From RBG-13-51-18 sp963739395 (GTDB lineage: Bacteria > Chloroflexota > Dehalococcoidia > Dehalococcoidales > RBG-16-60-22): a DNA stretch of 64,000 bases. Positions 17,627 to 26,400 of this stretch are shown piece after piece. Below the pieces are notes generated by a model that saw only the letters and a list, made by a program, of their open reading frames with translations, had not been told where the DNA came from and searched no databases. The translations under genes were made by a program, and so were the position numbers. The stretch is from contig CAVUAE010000001.1 in NCBI GenBank assembly GCA_963739395.1, positions 868,001 through 932,000 of the forward strand, read 5' to 3'. Within the stretch, counting starts at the first letter, position 1, and each line of letters starts with the position of its first letter.

Positions 17627-19096
17627 ATGAACTCTAATAACGGTAACAAATCAATAAATAACAGTTTCTGGCAGGCTTTTTTTGACGCCGATTCTATTGC
17701 GGTAATCGGTGCTAAAGCCACCCCCGGCACCTGGGGTTATGATGCTATTAAAGCAGCCCTAGAAGCCGTCAAAGCCAAGTCAACCAGGCAGGTCTATGCC
17801 GTAAACCCCAATGAAGCGGAAGTGCTGGGAGTAAAATCCTACAAAAGCATCCTGGATATACCTGGTCCGGTGGATTTGGCGGTTATCGTCGTACCGGCAA
17901 CGGTAGTCCCGCAGGTATTCCGCCAATGCGCCGAGAAAAAGGTAAAAGCCGCTGTTATCATCTCCGCAGGCTTCGCCGAAGTAGACGCTATGGGCGCCAA
18001 GCTGCAAGCCGAAATAAATACCATCGCACAAGAAAGCGGTTTGCGCTTTACCGGACCCAACTGCAACGGCCACGCTGATTTCTATTCCCACGTCGCCAGC
18101 GTCGGCTTCGCGGACACGATTCCCGCCGGTCCTATGGCGCTGTTAAGTCAGAGCGGCACGTTGAGTATCAGCATCATGCAAAATGCGGCGGGGCGAGGCA
18201 TTGGGATAAGTAAATTCGTTAGCACAGGGAATGAGGCAGATTTACACCTTGAAGATTATCTGGAATATCTCGCCAAGGATGATAATACGCGTATCATCGC
18301 GTTATACATTGAAGGATTAAGAGAAGGCAGGCGTTTCTTCAACCTCGCCAAAGAAATAACCAAGCATAAGCCCATCATCGCCATAAAGTCCGGCACTACC
18401 CAGGCAGCAGCTAAAGCCGCGAGGTCGCACACCGGCGCGTTAGCCGGCTCCGACGCTATTTATACAGCGGCTTTCAGACAGGCAGGCGTGATAAGGGTCG
18501 AGGATGAAGAGGAACTAGCTGATATAGCTTTTGCTTTGTGCCAACTACCGATGCCTAAAGGCAACCGTATCGGCATCCTCACGATAGGCGGAGGTTTCGG
18601 GGTGATGACCACCGAAGACTGCGAGAAAGAAGGACTTGAACTAGCTTCACTTGAACCGAACACATTGCAGAAGATGAGCGCACTTCTGCCTTCGCGCTGG
18701 GTGCCGGGCAATCCAGTTGACCTCGTGGGCATAAGGCTAACGGGCGGCGATAATACGGCTGCCGACTGTTTGCAGCTGCTTCTGGAAGATAAGAACGTTG
18801 ACATTATTATCTCTCTCCTGCCGCCAATGTTCGTTTCTCCGAGTATGGCGGGCGACCTTAAACCAGAGCAAATTCGTACCATGCAGCAGGAGGCTGAAAA
18901 GAGTCAGGCAAATCTCTACAAGCAGTTACATAAGTACGATAAGCCTTTGGTTTATATCAGGAGAGTGGCTATCGCTTCTTCCCCAGGGACGAATAGCAAT
19001 GTAAAGACAATGATACCGGAATATAGCCACCCCCGCCGCGCTGCTCGAGTATTACGCCACCTCGCGGGATACCGGAAATATCTGGAATCCCAATAA
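17627..19096 (+). CDS. ADP-forming acyl/acetyl-CoA synthetase, alpha-type subunit
   Basis: About 489 residues from the ATG at 17627. The open frame extends 135 bases upstream, but that part is AT-rich intergenic sequence. The order is a CoA-binding Rossmann domain (about 15-150, with FTGPNCNG), a succinyl-CoA-ligase-like domain containing LLSQSGTLS, and a second ligase domain. H268 in ARSHTGALAGSD is the expected phosphohistidine. The family interconverts acyl-CoA plus ADP with acid plus ATP. No ATP-grasp beta subunit is adjacent, so it must be encoded elsewhere or the reaction differs. Confidence 0.85.
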   Translation: MNSNNGNKSINNSFWQAFFDADSIAVIGAKATPGTWGYDAIKAALEAVKAKSTRQVYAVNPNEAEVLGVKSYKSILDIPGPVDLAVIVVPATVVPQVFRQCAEKKVKAAVIISAGFAEVDAMGAKLQAEINTIAQESGLRFTGPNCNGHADFYSHVASVGFADTIPAGPMALLSQSGTLSISIMQNAAGRGIGISKFVSTGNEADLHLEDYLEYLAKDDNTRIIALYIEGLREGRRFFNLAKEITKHKPIIAIKSGTTQAAAKAARSHTGALAGSDAIYTAAFRQAGVIRVEDEEELADIAFALCQLPMPKGNRIGILTIGGGFGVMTTEDCEKEGLELASLEPNTLQKMSALLPSRWVPGNPVDLVGIRLTGGDNTAADCLQLLLEDKNVDIIISLLPPMFVSPSMAGDLKPEQIRTMQQEAEKSQANLYKQLHKYDKPLVYIRRVAIASSPGTNSNVKTMIPEYSHPRRAARVLRHLAGYRKYLESQ

Positions 19097-19101
19097 TTCA
19101 C

Positions 19102-19833
19102 CTATCCCCTGCCGAGATACAACTGGTCTTTATGTAACTGGATAATTTCCAGAACGTTGACATTAGCTGGCTGACAAGCCATAAAGACCGCCGCCGCGGC
19201 GCAATCTTCCTGCGATATCTTAGGCTCCTTTTTGCCGCCAGCTTCGGTTTTTGGGTCAATATCACGCTTGACATTGCCGGGATGCAAGATGCCGCAGGTA
19301 ATATTAAACTCACGTCCTTCAAGCGCGGTAGTATGAGTAAGCCCCACCAGCCCGAACTTGGCGCTGCTGTACGGTGCGTTGCCCTGGCGGACGCGTGAGG
19401 CGGAGATACTACCAATATTAATGATGCGTCCGCCTCCCTGTTTTTTCATAATGGCGAAAGCCGCCCGAGTGCAGAGAAACGCGGCGCGTAAATTGGTATT
19501 GATAACAGCGTCCCAATCCGCGGTGCTTATTTTATCAATCGGTCCGTTGTTAAAAACACCGGAATTATTCACCAGAATATCGAGCCGACCGAACCGCTGC
19601 ATCGTTTTCTTAAAGAGATTATCTATCTGCGCTTCTACTTGTACGTCGGTGGGGACTACTTCAACGTCACGACCCAATTTTTTTATTACTTTTGCCGTGG
19701 CGTTTAAGCCCTCTACGCCACGCGCTGCCAGCACCAGGCTGGCGCCTTCTTTAGCGAAGGCAATAGCGATAGACTTCCCGATACTGCGACTGGAGCCGGT
19801 TACCAGCACTATTTTCCCGTCGAGCTTTCCCAT
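19102..19833 (-). CDS. Short-chain dehydrogenase/reductase
   Basis: A classical SDR of about 243 residues starting MGKLDGKIVLVTGSSRSIG. The start is chosen for the AATAGGAGGTTA ribosome-binding site; the longer open frame runs into a repeat element and is rejected. The NAD(P)-binding motif is TGSSRSIGKS. The active site has Ser in NIGSISAS and YSSAK (Y-x3-K). It reduces or oxidises an unknown carbonyl/alcohol. It converges with the ACD alpha gene 5 bp away. Confidence 0.92.
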   Translation of the reverse strand: MGKLDGKIVLVTGSSRSIGKSIAIAFAKEGASLVLAARGVEGLNATAKVIKKLGRDVEVVPTDVQVEAQIDNLFKKTMQRFGRLDILVNNSGVFNNGPIDKISTADWDAVINTNLRAAFLCTRAAFAIMKKQGGGRIINIGSISASRVRQGNAPYSSAKFGLVGLTHTTALEGREFNITCGILHPGNVKRDIDPKTEAGGKKEPKISQEDCAAAAVFMACQPANVNVLEIIQLHKDQLYLGRG

Positions 19834-19853
19834 AAATAACCTCCTATTACAAC

Positions 19854-19992
19854 TGTCATTCCAGCGAAGGCTGGAATCTATATTTGAATTTACTAGTACT
19901 CGAAAATCATTAATGGATTCTGGCCCTCGGGCTGAACTCGGGCCTCGGACAGAAGGCTCGGCCTGAAGGCTGAAGCCTACGCCAGAATGACA
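19854..19992. repeat. MITE-like repeat (family D)
   Basis: A 139-bp element with imperfect terminal inverted repeats (TGTCATTCCAGCG against TGTCATTCTGGCG on the other strand). It has a GGCTGGAATC segment and several internal copies of GAAGGCT or GGCTCGG. It has no coding capacity and lies between the SDR and DinB genes. A half-copy occurs at 56262-56280. Confidence 0.75.
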
Positions 19993-19999
19993 CTCTGAT

Positions 20000-20542
20000 T
20001 TAACGCCCGTACCAGCCTTTGCCTTTACCCTTACCTTTAAGCAAGCCGCGGACATAACCCGCCTGACCGACATGATGCATGCCATGCCAGAACTGCCCAA
20101 CAATGGTTGATTCTACCACTCTTTTATCTTTAAAGGTGGGGCTGGTATATTCGCGAGCAAGATCGTTTTCCGTTAATCTGTTATTGATATAATTTTCTAC
20201 ATAGTTCATCAAGGCTTTTTGATAATCCAATATCACCTTAACGCTTGGCGATTTAAATTCTTTAGCCTGTTTGGCAGTATGCCCATAACCGGTTTCGGTG
20301 GGGTCAGCCGCCCGATTAAACTTTACGTGCCATTTATCTTTTATCCAGAGCTGTTCTTCTCCCATCACCTCGGACATGTTGCGGTCGAGGCTGCGTAGAG
20401 TATGCCAGATTAGCCAGCCGATACTATTACAATCCGGTGCAGGCTGGCGGTTTAAATCGTCTTCCGTCAGCCCTTTAACCACCACCTCCAGTTCCTGCGC
20501 TTGTCTTTGAAATGAGTCCAATACCAGCTTTTGCCACTTCAT
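20000..20542 (-). CDS. DinB-family protein
   Basis: A 180-residue four-helix-bundle protein of the DinB/YfiT type, probably with a metal site formed by histidines in SIGWLIWHTLRSLDRN and QFWHGMHHVGQ. Members act as thiol-dependent transferases or have unknown roles. The C-terminus is Gly/Lys-rich. The gene is monocistronic between a repeat element and a divergent epimerase gene. Family assignment is good; function is unknown. Confidence 0.8.
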   Translation of the reverse strand: MKWQKLVLDSFQRQAQELEVVVKGLTEDDLNRQPAPDCNSIGWLIWHTLRSLDRNMSEVMGEEQLWIKDKWHVKFNRAADPTETGYGHTAKQAKEFKSPSVKVILDYQKALMNYVENYINNRLTENDLAREYTSPTFKDKRVVESTIVGQFWHGMHHVGQAGYVRGLLKGKGKGKGWYGR

Positions 20543-20616
20543 CTTAAAACTCCGTTTTTATTAATCAGTATTATGCCCAAGTTTAATCCCTGTGTTAAAG
20601 CTTGTCAAAAATGTTG

Positions 20617-20644
20617 TTGATGCGACAGTGAAAAGTGATATAAT
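20617..20644 (+). promoter_or_regulatory. Promoter for the epimerase gene
   Basis: TTGATG (20617-20622), a 16-bp spacer and TATAAT (20639-20644) with TG one base upstream (extended -10). The start codon at 20686 has a CAGGAGG ribosome-binding site, so this gene has a conventional leader. Confidence 0.65.
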
Positions 20645-20685
20645 CGGTTAAGTCATTTTGTGTTGAATAATTCAGGAGGCAAGCC

Positions 20686-21666
20686 ATGAATATATTAGTC
20701 ACGGGCGGCAGCGGCATGTTTGGGCAAAAAACGGTTATATATTTACTCCAAGACCCGGACGTAAAAACTGTGGTGTCTTTAGATATTGTGCCGCCGAAAC
20801 CTTGGTTTATGAAGTCCATCGAGAAATACGCCAAGAAATTTCAATACGTCCGAGGGGATGTGTCAGATTTTGATGCTTTCCTGAACGTCATGAAAAAATA
20901 TAACATCAATAGGTTAGTTCACTGGGCTTTTATTATGATAGCCGCCAATGCACCGACCGACCCGCGCCTGGCAGTGAACGTGAATGCCATGGGGATGAGC
21001 AACGCCTTCGAAGTGGCTAAAATCATGGACGTAAAACGTGTCGTTTATGCCAGCTCGGAAACAGTCTATGGACCGCAGTCGATGTACGGCATGAGAGAAG
21101 TTACCGAGGACGACCAGACTAATCCGATGCATTCTTATGCCGTCTGCAAAAAGCTGGCCGAAATACTGGCAGATAATTATACCCAGCAGTTCGCGATGAG
21201 TTTTACGGGTGTTCGTCCTACCATCGGCTACGGACTCGGCAGTCGGTCGCCAGCGCGCTACTGGGGAGACATGGTTACTAACTGCGCGGTGGGCAAACCT
21301 TTTTCGATGGAAACCGACGGTAAGGAGCTGGCTTCGCTGGTATCGGCGGACGACCTGGCGATACTTACCCATCTTTTAATTAAAGCCAAGTCATCGCCCC
21401 ACCCGGTTTATAATGTTGGGGGACCACCCCAGAGTCCACGGCAACTGGCAGAGGTGATAAAGAAATACATCCCGGAGGCGAAGATAACCTTCTCTAATAA
21501 ATCGTTTGTGGTGCCCGATGGTGGTCTCGGTTTGCCCTGGCTAGTTAGCGGCAAGCGGGCGCAAGAGGACTTTGGCTTTAGCTGTATGCCGATGGAAAAA
21601 GCCGTGCTTATTCACATCAACGACGCGCGTCTGGAGGCGGGACTGCCCCCAATAAAAACACGCTAA
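20686..21666 (+). CDS. NAD-dependent epimerase/dehydratase (extended SDR)
   Basis: A 326-residue extended SDR with the NAD motif VTGGSGMFGQ, the active-site serine segment YASSETVYG and the catalytic MHSYAVCKK (Y-x3-K). It probably acts on a nucleotide sugar or another polyol/keto substrate. An unusual methionine-rich stretch near residue 100 is noted (AMGMSNAFEVAKIMD). It is monocistronic with its own promoter. Substrate is unknown. Confidence 0.88.
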   Translation: MNILVTGGSGMFGQKTVIYLLQDPDVKTVVSLDIVPPKPWFMKSIEKYAKKFQYVRGDVSDFDAFLNVMKKYNINRLVHWAFIMIAANAPTDPRLAVNVNAMGMSNAFEVAKIMDVKRVVYASSETVYGPQSMYGMREVTEDDQTNPMHSYAVCKKLAEILADNYTQQFAMSFTGVRPTIGYGLGSRSPARYWGDMVTNCAVGKPFSMETDGKELASLVSADDLAILTHLLIKAKSSPHPVYNVGGPPQSPRQLAEVIKKYIPEAKITFSNKSFVVPDGGLGLPWLVSGKRAQEDFGFSCMPMEKAVLIHINDARLEAGLPPIKTR

Positions 21667-21693
21667 ATAAACAGGCAACTTCTTGACTAAATA

Positions 21694-21702
21694 TGCTATA
21701 AT
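21694..21702 (+). promoter_or_regulatory. Extended -10 promoter before the lipoprotein gene
   Basis: TGCTATAAT, identical to the box before tRNA-Ala. A TTGACT upstream is too close (8 bp) to be its -35. The leader to the ATG at 21817 is about 105 bases and contains an unused strong Shine-Dalgarno (AAAGGAGG). Confidence 0.55.
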
Positions 21703-21816
21703 ATGAGTCCTACGTATATTCACTTGATTTGATGATAAGGAAAGGAGGCATTCAGGGGAAGAAGAAACGCTTTGAAAATCTATTATAGCTTAAATATAAA
21801 AAATAAGGAGAAAAAA

Positions 21817-22359
21817 ATGAAGTTTAAAACATTATGCCTAATATTATCTTTACTTGTAGTAGCAATTTTATCGCTGACTGCATGCTCGACTACTACCACC
21901 GTAACCGCAACGGCGCCCGCCCAGACCGTAACTAAGACCACAACCGATACATCGACCATTGACGTTATTAACAAGTTTATTGCAGCTGAAGACCTGATGT
22001 TTAGCTCAGGTGACGGCAGTGGCCTGATGGCCGTCGAAGACGACAATATCATCATCCACATGATGAATTGGCCGGACACTACAGGGAACGCGGCTCATGT
22101 GGCTGCCATTAAAGGGATAAGGGATGGAGCCGCCGGTCCTATTACTCATAAATGGACGGAAATAACCGGCACGGGCGACACCGGCTCGGTCCGGTGGACT
22201 GAGACGGGTACAGTCGGCGGTCAGAGTTTAACATACCAGGGTGCCTATTTCTTTAAGGTCAAGAACGGCAAAATCACTGAGGCATGGCTAATCAGCGACA
22301 TGTTAACCTATTTCCTGGCCGCGAGCATTGTACAGTACGCTCCACCGCCAGCACAGTAA
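21817..22359 (+). CDS. Lipoprotein with SnoaL/NTF2-like domain
   Basis: About 180 residues from the ATG at 21817 (AAGGAG upstream). The signal peptide ends in a lipobox, LTAC, so it should be membrane-anchored by a lipidated cysteine. A short Thr-rich linker follows. The rest (about 50-180) has the character of an NTF2/SnoaL-like fold, with FIAAEDLMFSSGDGSGLMA at its start and a region WLISDMLTYFL at its end. Ligand is unknown. A strong terminator follows the gene. Confidence 0.75.
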   Translation: MKFKTLCLILSLLVVAILSLTACSTTTTVTATAPAQTVTKTTTDTSTIDVINKFIAAEDLMFSSGDGSGLMAVEDDNIIIHMMNWPDTTGNAAHVAAIKGIRDGAAGPITHKWTEITGTGDTGSVRWTETGTVGGQSLTYQGAYFFKVKNGKITEAWLISDMLTYFLAASIVQYAPPPAQ

Positions 22360-22380
22360 ACACGTTTACTACTTAAACAT

Positions 22381-22417
22381 AAAGGAGGTAGGACTTAAAA
22401 CCCTACCTCCTTTTTTT
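22381..22417 (+). terminator. Intrinsic terminator
   Basis: AGGAGGTAGG and CCTACCTCCT form a 10-bp stem followed by seven Ts, directly after the lipoprotein gene. It also separates it from the converging cupin operon. Confidence 0.9.
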
Positions 22418-22435
22418 ATTTCTTTACGCTTAACT

Positions 22436-23365
22436 TTATTCTTTTTTATGCGAACCGGTATACATGTGCGAAGGTCCTGCGGTAAAAACGAGAGTGGGTT
22501 TTTTGATATCATGGAATTCCCACGGGCAATGCATGGTATGCGCCGGGATACAGACTAATGTACTCTTGGTTGTCGCATGAGTTTCATCCCCGAGCACAAT
22601 AGACATCTCTCCGCCAAGGTCATGCGGTTTTGAAGAGTCAGCCCCAGCCATGGCAATAAGCTCTGGCCAATCATGGTCGTGCACTTTCGCTGGCGCAGCG
22701 CCGGTACCTTTAAATATCCAGACAAAGTCCACATAAAAAGCGCCTTTGACCCTGTCCTCCTCGATGTGCATGATACGGGCACCTTTGAGATTAGGATTCG
22801 GCGGAGGTGGCGGGGGTAAATTCTTACCTTTATTCGCCGCTACGGTGAAACTCTTATAAAGCTCGTCCACGATAGCATATTTCTTGGTTTTTGCCGGTTT
22901 GGCAACTTGGGGGACAACGCTACGGGAGTATTTGCCGGTAATAGCGACGGTCAAAAAATACACGGGGCGGGGGATATTATTAAAGAGAATCGGCCCATGG
23001 ACGACGCCCGCCGGTACGAAGATGATGCTATTACGCTTGATAACTTCTTTACGGCCGTCCAGCCAGACGGTTATTTCGGCGCCGAAGTCCTGCGGGTCGT
23101 CAATATGCCCGCCGGCAAAGCAGAGCACGTGGTCAAAATTATGCTTGTGCGGTACGCCGACCGGCTCTTTAGCGGCGCCTTTCCACAACCACGTTCCGTC
23201 GACGAAGAAAAATCCCTTTTGAACACTTTCATCGGCGGTTAATATGTGGGTTGCTTTGACGCCCGGTATCGGGTCTTTAGCCGAATGCTTTACCTTACCC
23301 TCCAACTCTAACGGGAATGAGCCGGGTTTCTGTACTAAATATTTTCCATACTTGTTTGCAGTCAT
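22436..23365 (-). CDS. Double-cupin protein (last gene of operon)
   Basis: About 309 residues from MTANKYGKYLVQKPG; the longer frame enters the upstream gene. It contains two cupin domains. In the first, VGVPHKHNFDHVLCF supplies HxH and VPAGVVHGP supplies the third His. The second has VHDHDWPELIAM and IPAHTMHCPWEF. Both domains carry a shared LGGE/FGAE segment. The N-terminal KYGKYL signature is shared with four other proteins in this window. It is 58 percent or so alike by eye to the adjacent paralogue, from which it is separated by 13 bp. Catalytic role is unknown. Confidence 0.85.
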   Translation of the reverse strand: MTANKYGKYLVQKPGSFPLELEGKVKHSAKDPIPGVKATHILTADESVQKGFFFVDGTWLWKGAAKEPVGVPHKHNFDHVLCFAGGHIDDPQDFGAEITVWLDGRKEVIKRNSIIFVPAGVVHGPILFNNIPRPVYFLTVAITGKYSRSVVPQVAKPAKTKKYAIVDELYKSFTVAANKGKNLPPPPPPNPNLKGARIMHIEEDRVKGAFYVDFVWIFKGTGAAPAKVHDHDWPELIAMAGADSSKPHDLGGEMSIVLGDETHATTKSTLVCIPAHTMHCPWEFHDIKKPTLVFTAGPSHMYTGSHKKE

Positions 23366-23378
23366 GAACGACCTCCAA

Positions 23379-24308
23379 CTACTGTGCTTTTTCTTTTTTA
23401 TGCGAACCGGAATACTCGCCCTGCGGTCCGGCGGAGAAAACAACGGTGGGGTATTTAATATCGTGGAATTCCCACGGACAGTGTTTTAAACCAGCAGGAA
23501 TGCAAACATAAGAACTCTTTTTCGTGGTGTGGTATTCGCCGCCAAGGTAAATAGCCATCTCGCCTTCAATCTCTCGCGGCTTTTCGGGGTTTGCCCCCAC
23601 CATTGCCAGCAGCTCTGCCCATTGATGTACATGTTCCGGCGCCGGCGCGTTACCGGTACCTTCGTAGATTTTCACAACATCAACATAGAAAGCGCCGGGA
23701 ATCATATCATCTTCGATATGCAGGACGCGTGCACCTTTGGTAGTGATAGGCGTTTTAGGAGGCGGTAATTCCTTAAAATCGCCGCCGACGGAGAAATTCT
23801 CTTTAGTATGGTCCATCAATGAATACCGTTTCTGCGCTGTCGGCGTAGAGGGTTGGGAAGCGGGTTTACTTGAATACTGACCGGTCATGGCGATGACTAA
23901 CAATAATACCGGGCGGTTAATCTTGGTAAACATAAACGGACCGTGGACGACGCCTGCCGGGATGAAAACAAGGTGATTTTTGGTGAAGGTCTCTTTATGA
24001 CCGTCCAGCCACATAGTAATCTCACCATCGAGGTCCTGGTCGTTTCCCGGATAACCGCCGATAAAGCCGACCACCTGAGAATAATCGTGGGTATGCGGCT
24101 CGCCTACAGGTTCCTTAGCCGCCCCGCTCCATAGCCAGGTAGTATCCACATAAAAATAGCCTTTTAAGACTTTATCCGTAGCCGTGATAAGGTGGGTAGT
24201 TTTAACACCCGGAACCGGGTCTTTTGCCGTGCCGACTTTGCCCTTAAGCTCGTCGGGGTAAGCGCCAGGCTTATTTACCAGACATTTTCCGTATTTTTTA
24301 AATAACAT
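23379..24308 (-). CDS. Double-cupin protein, tandem paralogue
   Basis: 309 residues, the same length and layout as its downstream neighbour, starting MLFKKYGKCLVNKPGAY. Domain one has PHTHDYSQVVGF and IPAGVVHGPF; domain two has PEHVHQWAELLAM and IPAGLKHCPWEF. The C-terminus YSGSHKKEK matches the paralogue's YTGSHKKE. These features show a tandem duplication of a two-domain gene. It begins 2 bp after the transketolase C subunit stop, so it belongs to the same operon. Metal binding is likely from HxH plus His; the reaction is unknown. Confidence 0.85.
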   Translation of the reverse strand: MLFKKYGKCLVNKPGAYPDELKGKVGTAKDPVPGVKTTHLITATDKVLKGYFYVDTTWLWSGAAKEPVGEPHTHDYSQVVGFIGGYPGNDQDLDGEITMWLDGHKETFTKNHLVFIPAGVVHGPFMFTKINRPVLLLVIAMTGQYSSKPASQPSTPTAQKRYSLMDHTKENFSVGGDFKELPPPKTPITTKGARVLHIEDDMIPGAFYVDVVKIYEGTGNAPAPEHVHQWAELLAMVGANPEKPREIEGEMAIYLGGEYHTTKKSSYVCIPAGLKHCPWEFHDIKYPTVVFSAGPQGEYSGSHKKEKAQ

Positions 24309-24310
24309 AT

Positions 24311-25306
24311 CTACTTCCTTCTCCTATTTAGTTTTTCTTTCTTTTTAATACACTCTTTGACCGAGAGTGCAATATCTCTAGCATCTAGTCCGAAATGCGC
24401 TTTGAGTTCATCTTTGGGCGTAAGTTTACCGGATTGACTGAACTCATCTTCAACGCCAACTTTAATCATGGGAGTGGGTAAGTTTTCCGCCAGTATTGCC
24501 GCAACCCCATCTCCTAATCCACCAATAACACTACCATTTTCCGCAGTGATTATTGCTCCTGTTTTTTCCGCCGCTTTAATGACCGCCTCATCATCCAGCG
24601 GTTTAAGAGTACACATATTCAGTAAGTCAACGTCCAGTCCATCTTTGTCCAGTATGTCTAGAGCCTTTACGGCTTCGGTCAGCATATAGCCTGTGGCGAT
24701 AATAGTGGCGTCCTTGCCGTCCTTCAAAGAAAAGGCCTTACCGATATTAAAGGGTAAATCACTGGCGAAAATAGTCATTGGGTTGGGACTGGACTCCTGC
24801 CTTAAAAGCACGGGGCCGACGTATTGTAACATCGCTTCGGCGGCTTTTTCCGCTTCTACAGCGTCCGCCGGATTTAAAATAACGAGGTTGGGGAGTACGC
24901 GCGTGCTGCCGATGCCCTCGATAGTGTTATGAGAAATGCCCGTCTCACCCCACGCCCCTTCGCGTCCGATAAACTTAACATTAAAGCGGTCGACGAGGAT
25001 GCTCTGGCGTATCTGATTGTACGCCCGGCCGACGTTAGCAAAGAGGAAGCTATTTATAATTGGAATAAAACCTTCGGCGGCTAAACCTGCGGCAACGACC
25101 GCCCCGTTTTGCTCGGCGATGCCGCATTCAATCATGCGTTCCGGCATGTTTTTCTTGAACCATAAAAGTCCGGGAAAACCCATATCTTCCAGCACAACGA
25201 TGATGCGGGGGTCTTTCGTTGCGGCCGCGATAATGGCTTTTTCCAAACCTGTCGGCACTAAACTGGGTTTATTATCTATCTTAACGTATCTATTAAACTT
25301 CACCAT
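24311..25306 (-). CDS. Transketolase, C-terminal subunit
   Basis: About 331 residues from MVKFNRYVK; the N-terminal extension of the longer frame overlaps the partner gene and is rejected. It holds the pyrimidine-binding domain, with the cofactor-activating glutamate in ECGIAEQNG, and a C-terminal transketolase domain. It works only with the adjacent N-terminal subunit to move two-carbon ketol units with thiamine diphosphate. The start lies 14 bp inside the partner gene, a sign of coupling. Substrates cannot be read; dedicated split transketolases often belong to catabolic operons. Confidence 0.92.
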   Translation of the reverse strand: MVKFNRYVKIDNKPSLVPTGLEKAIIAAATKDPRIIVVLEDMGFPGLLWFKKNMPERMIECGIAEQNGAVVAAGLAAEGFIPIINSFLFANVGRAYNQIRQSILVDRFNVKFIGREGAWGETGISHNTIEGIGSTRVLPNLVILNPADAVEAEKAAEAMLQYVGPVLLRQESSPNPMTIFASDLPFNIGKAFSLKDGKDATIIATGYMLTEAVKALDILDKDGLDVDLLNMCTLKPLDDEAVIKAAEKTGAIITAENGSVIGGLGDGVAAILAENLPTPMIKVGVEDEFSQSGKLTPKDELKAHFGLDARDIALSVKECIKKKEKLNRRRK

Positions 25307-26195
25307 ATTTTTCTCTCCCCTGCCTGATGCCCCGCATGATAACCTCACCGCGACCGAGATGCATATGTTCGTTTTCCCAGGCAGGAATACCATGACCTTT
25401 TATCGTATGGGCGATAATGCATTTAGGTCGGTAATCACCGTAAAGATTATTCGCCAAATCCAGGGCATCAATAATCTGGCGTAAATCATGCCCGTCGATT
25501 TCCGTTACCCACCAGCCGAACGCCTTCCATTTATCAATGAGAGGCTCGATGTTCATAATCTCGTTGGTGGGACCATCCAGGGTGAATTTATTATAGTCGA
25601 TAATAGCGATTAAATTATCCAGCTTATATTTGGCGGCGAACATCGCTGCTTCCCAGACCATGCCCTCGTGGCACTCGCCATCGCCGAGGATGCAGAATGA
25701 GCGGTAAGCGGGATCGAAGCGGACGATATACCTCTGTAAAAAGCCGGTTTGCGGGGCGGTGGTATTTTTATACGCCATTTTCATTTTCTCGGCTAGAGCC
25801 ATACCCACCGCGAAAGAAAGTCCCTGCCCTAGCGAGCCGCCGGAGTAATCAATGCCGGGCGTGCACCACCTATCGGCATGCCCCTGGAACGGCGAACCGA
25901 AACAGTAATAGGTCTCCAGCGTCTTTTTAGGATAAACCCCCAGCTCGACGAGGGCCGCGTAAATAGCCTCGCAGCAATGCGCTTTGGAAAGCACCAGTCT
26001 ATCACGCTCGGGCCAATCGGTGTTCTTGGGGTCGAACTTCATATGATGGAAATATAAAGCGGTAATCAATTCGATTATTGACATTGTTCCGCCGCAGTGT
26101 CCCATCTGCGTAGAACCGAAAATCGTAAAACAATCTTTGCGGAGCTGGTTGGCTTTTTTCTCCAACTCTTTAATCAGCTTTTCATCATGCGCCAT
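25293..26195 (-). CDS. Transketolase, N-terminal subunit
   Basis: A 300-residue thiamine-diphosphate-binding subunit. The diphosphate/Mg motif is GDGECHEGMVWEAA, continuing to IAIIDYNKF. The phosphate-site GSLGQGLSFAVGMALAEK is intact. It overlaps the zinc-ribbon gene by 11 bp and its C-terminal partner by 14 bp. With the partner it makes a complete split transketolase. The short N-terminus (MAHDEKL) and full motif set suggest an active enzyme. Neighbouring dehydrogenases and cupins suggest it serves this pathway, not only the pentose phosphate route. Confidence 0.93.
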   Translation of the reverse strand: MAHDEKLIKELEKKANQLRKDCFTIFGSTQMGHCGGTMSIIELITALYFHHMKFDPKNTDWPERDRLVLSKAHCCEAIYAALVELGVYPKKTLETYYCFGSPFQGHADRWCTPGIDYSGGSLGQGLSFAVGMALAEKMKMAYKNTTAPQTGFLQRYIVRFDPAYRSFCILGDGECHEGMVWEAAMFAAKYKLDNLIAIIDYNKFTLDGPTNEIMNIEPLIDKWKAFGWWVTEIDGHDLRQIIDALDLANNLYGDYRPKCIIAHTIKGHGIPAWENEHMHLGRGEVIMRGIRQGREKYGEV

Positions 26196-26388
26196 ACTTT
26201 TTCCGCCCTTCCGTCTTGATATTGACTGTTTTCAGGGTGAGTTTATTGCCGCAGCGGGGACACTTGTTGTTATAATACCCCAGCACTGTTGCTTCATTAG
26301 GAATCGCCCGCATATAAAGTCGGCGTTTAATTTCCTCGCCGAAATATAATAACATATCGCATTTAGCGCAATTAATCTTTTCTGTCAT
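26185..26388 (-). CDS. Small zinc-ribbon protein
   Basis: A 67-residue protein with two CxxC knuckles, CAKC at residues 7-10 and CPRC near residue 43, typical of a zinc ribbon. A GAGGT ribosome-binding site supports the start. It overlaps the transketolase N subunit start by 11 bp, so it is expressed with it. It could be a regulator, a metallochaperone or a subunit of one of the enzymes. It has no recognised family name. Confidence 0.7.
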   Translation of the reverse strand: MTEKINCAKCDMLLYFGEEIKRRLYMRAIPNEATVLGYYNNKCPRCGNKLTLKTVNIKTEGRKKYGA

Positions 26389-26400
26389 AATGACCTCGCT

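Noticed and set aside
19834..20103. N-terminal extension of the SDR
   Set aside because: It runs through a MITE-like element; the AATAGGAGG site points to the internal ATG.
21712..21780. Short frame after the strong AAAGGAGG before the lipoprotein
   Set aside because: The 18-codon frame MIRKGGIQGKKKRFENLL has its ATG before the Shine-Dalgarno, so it is not supported as a gene.
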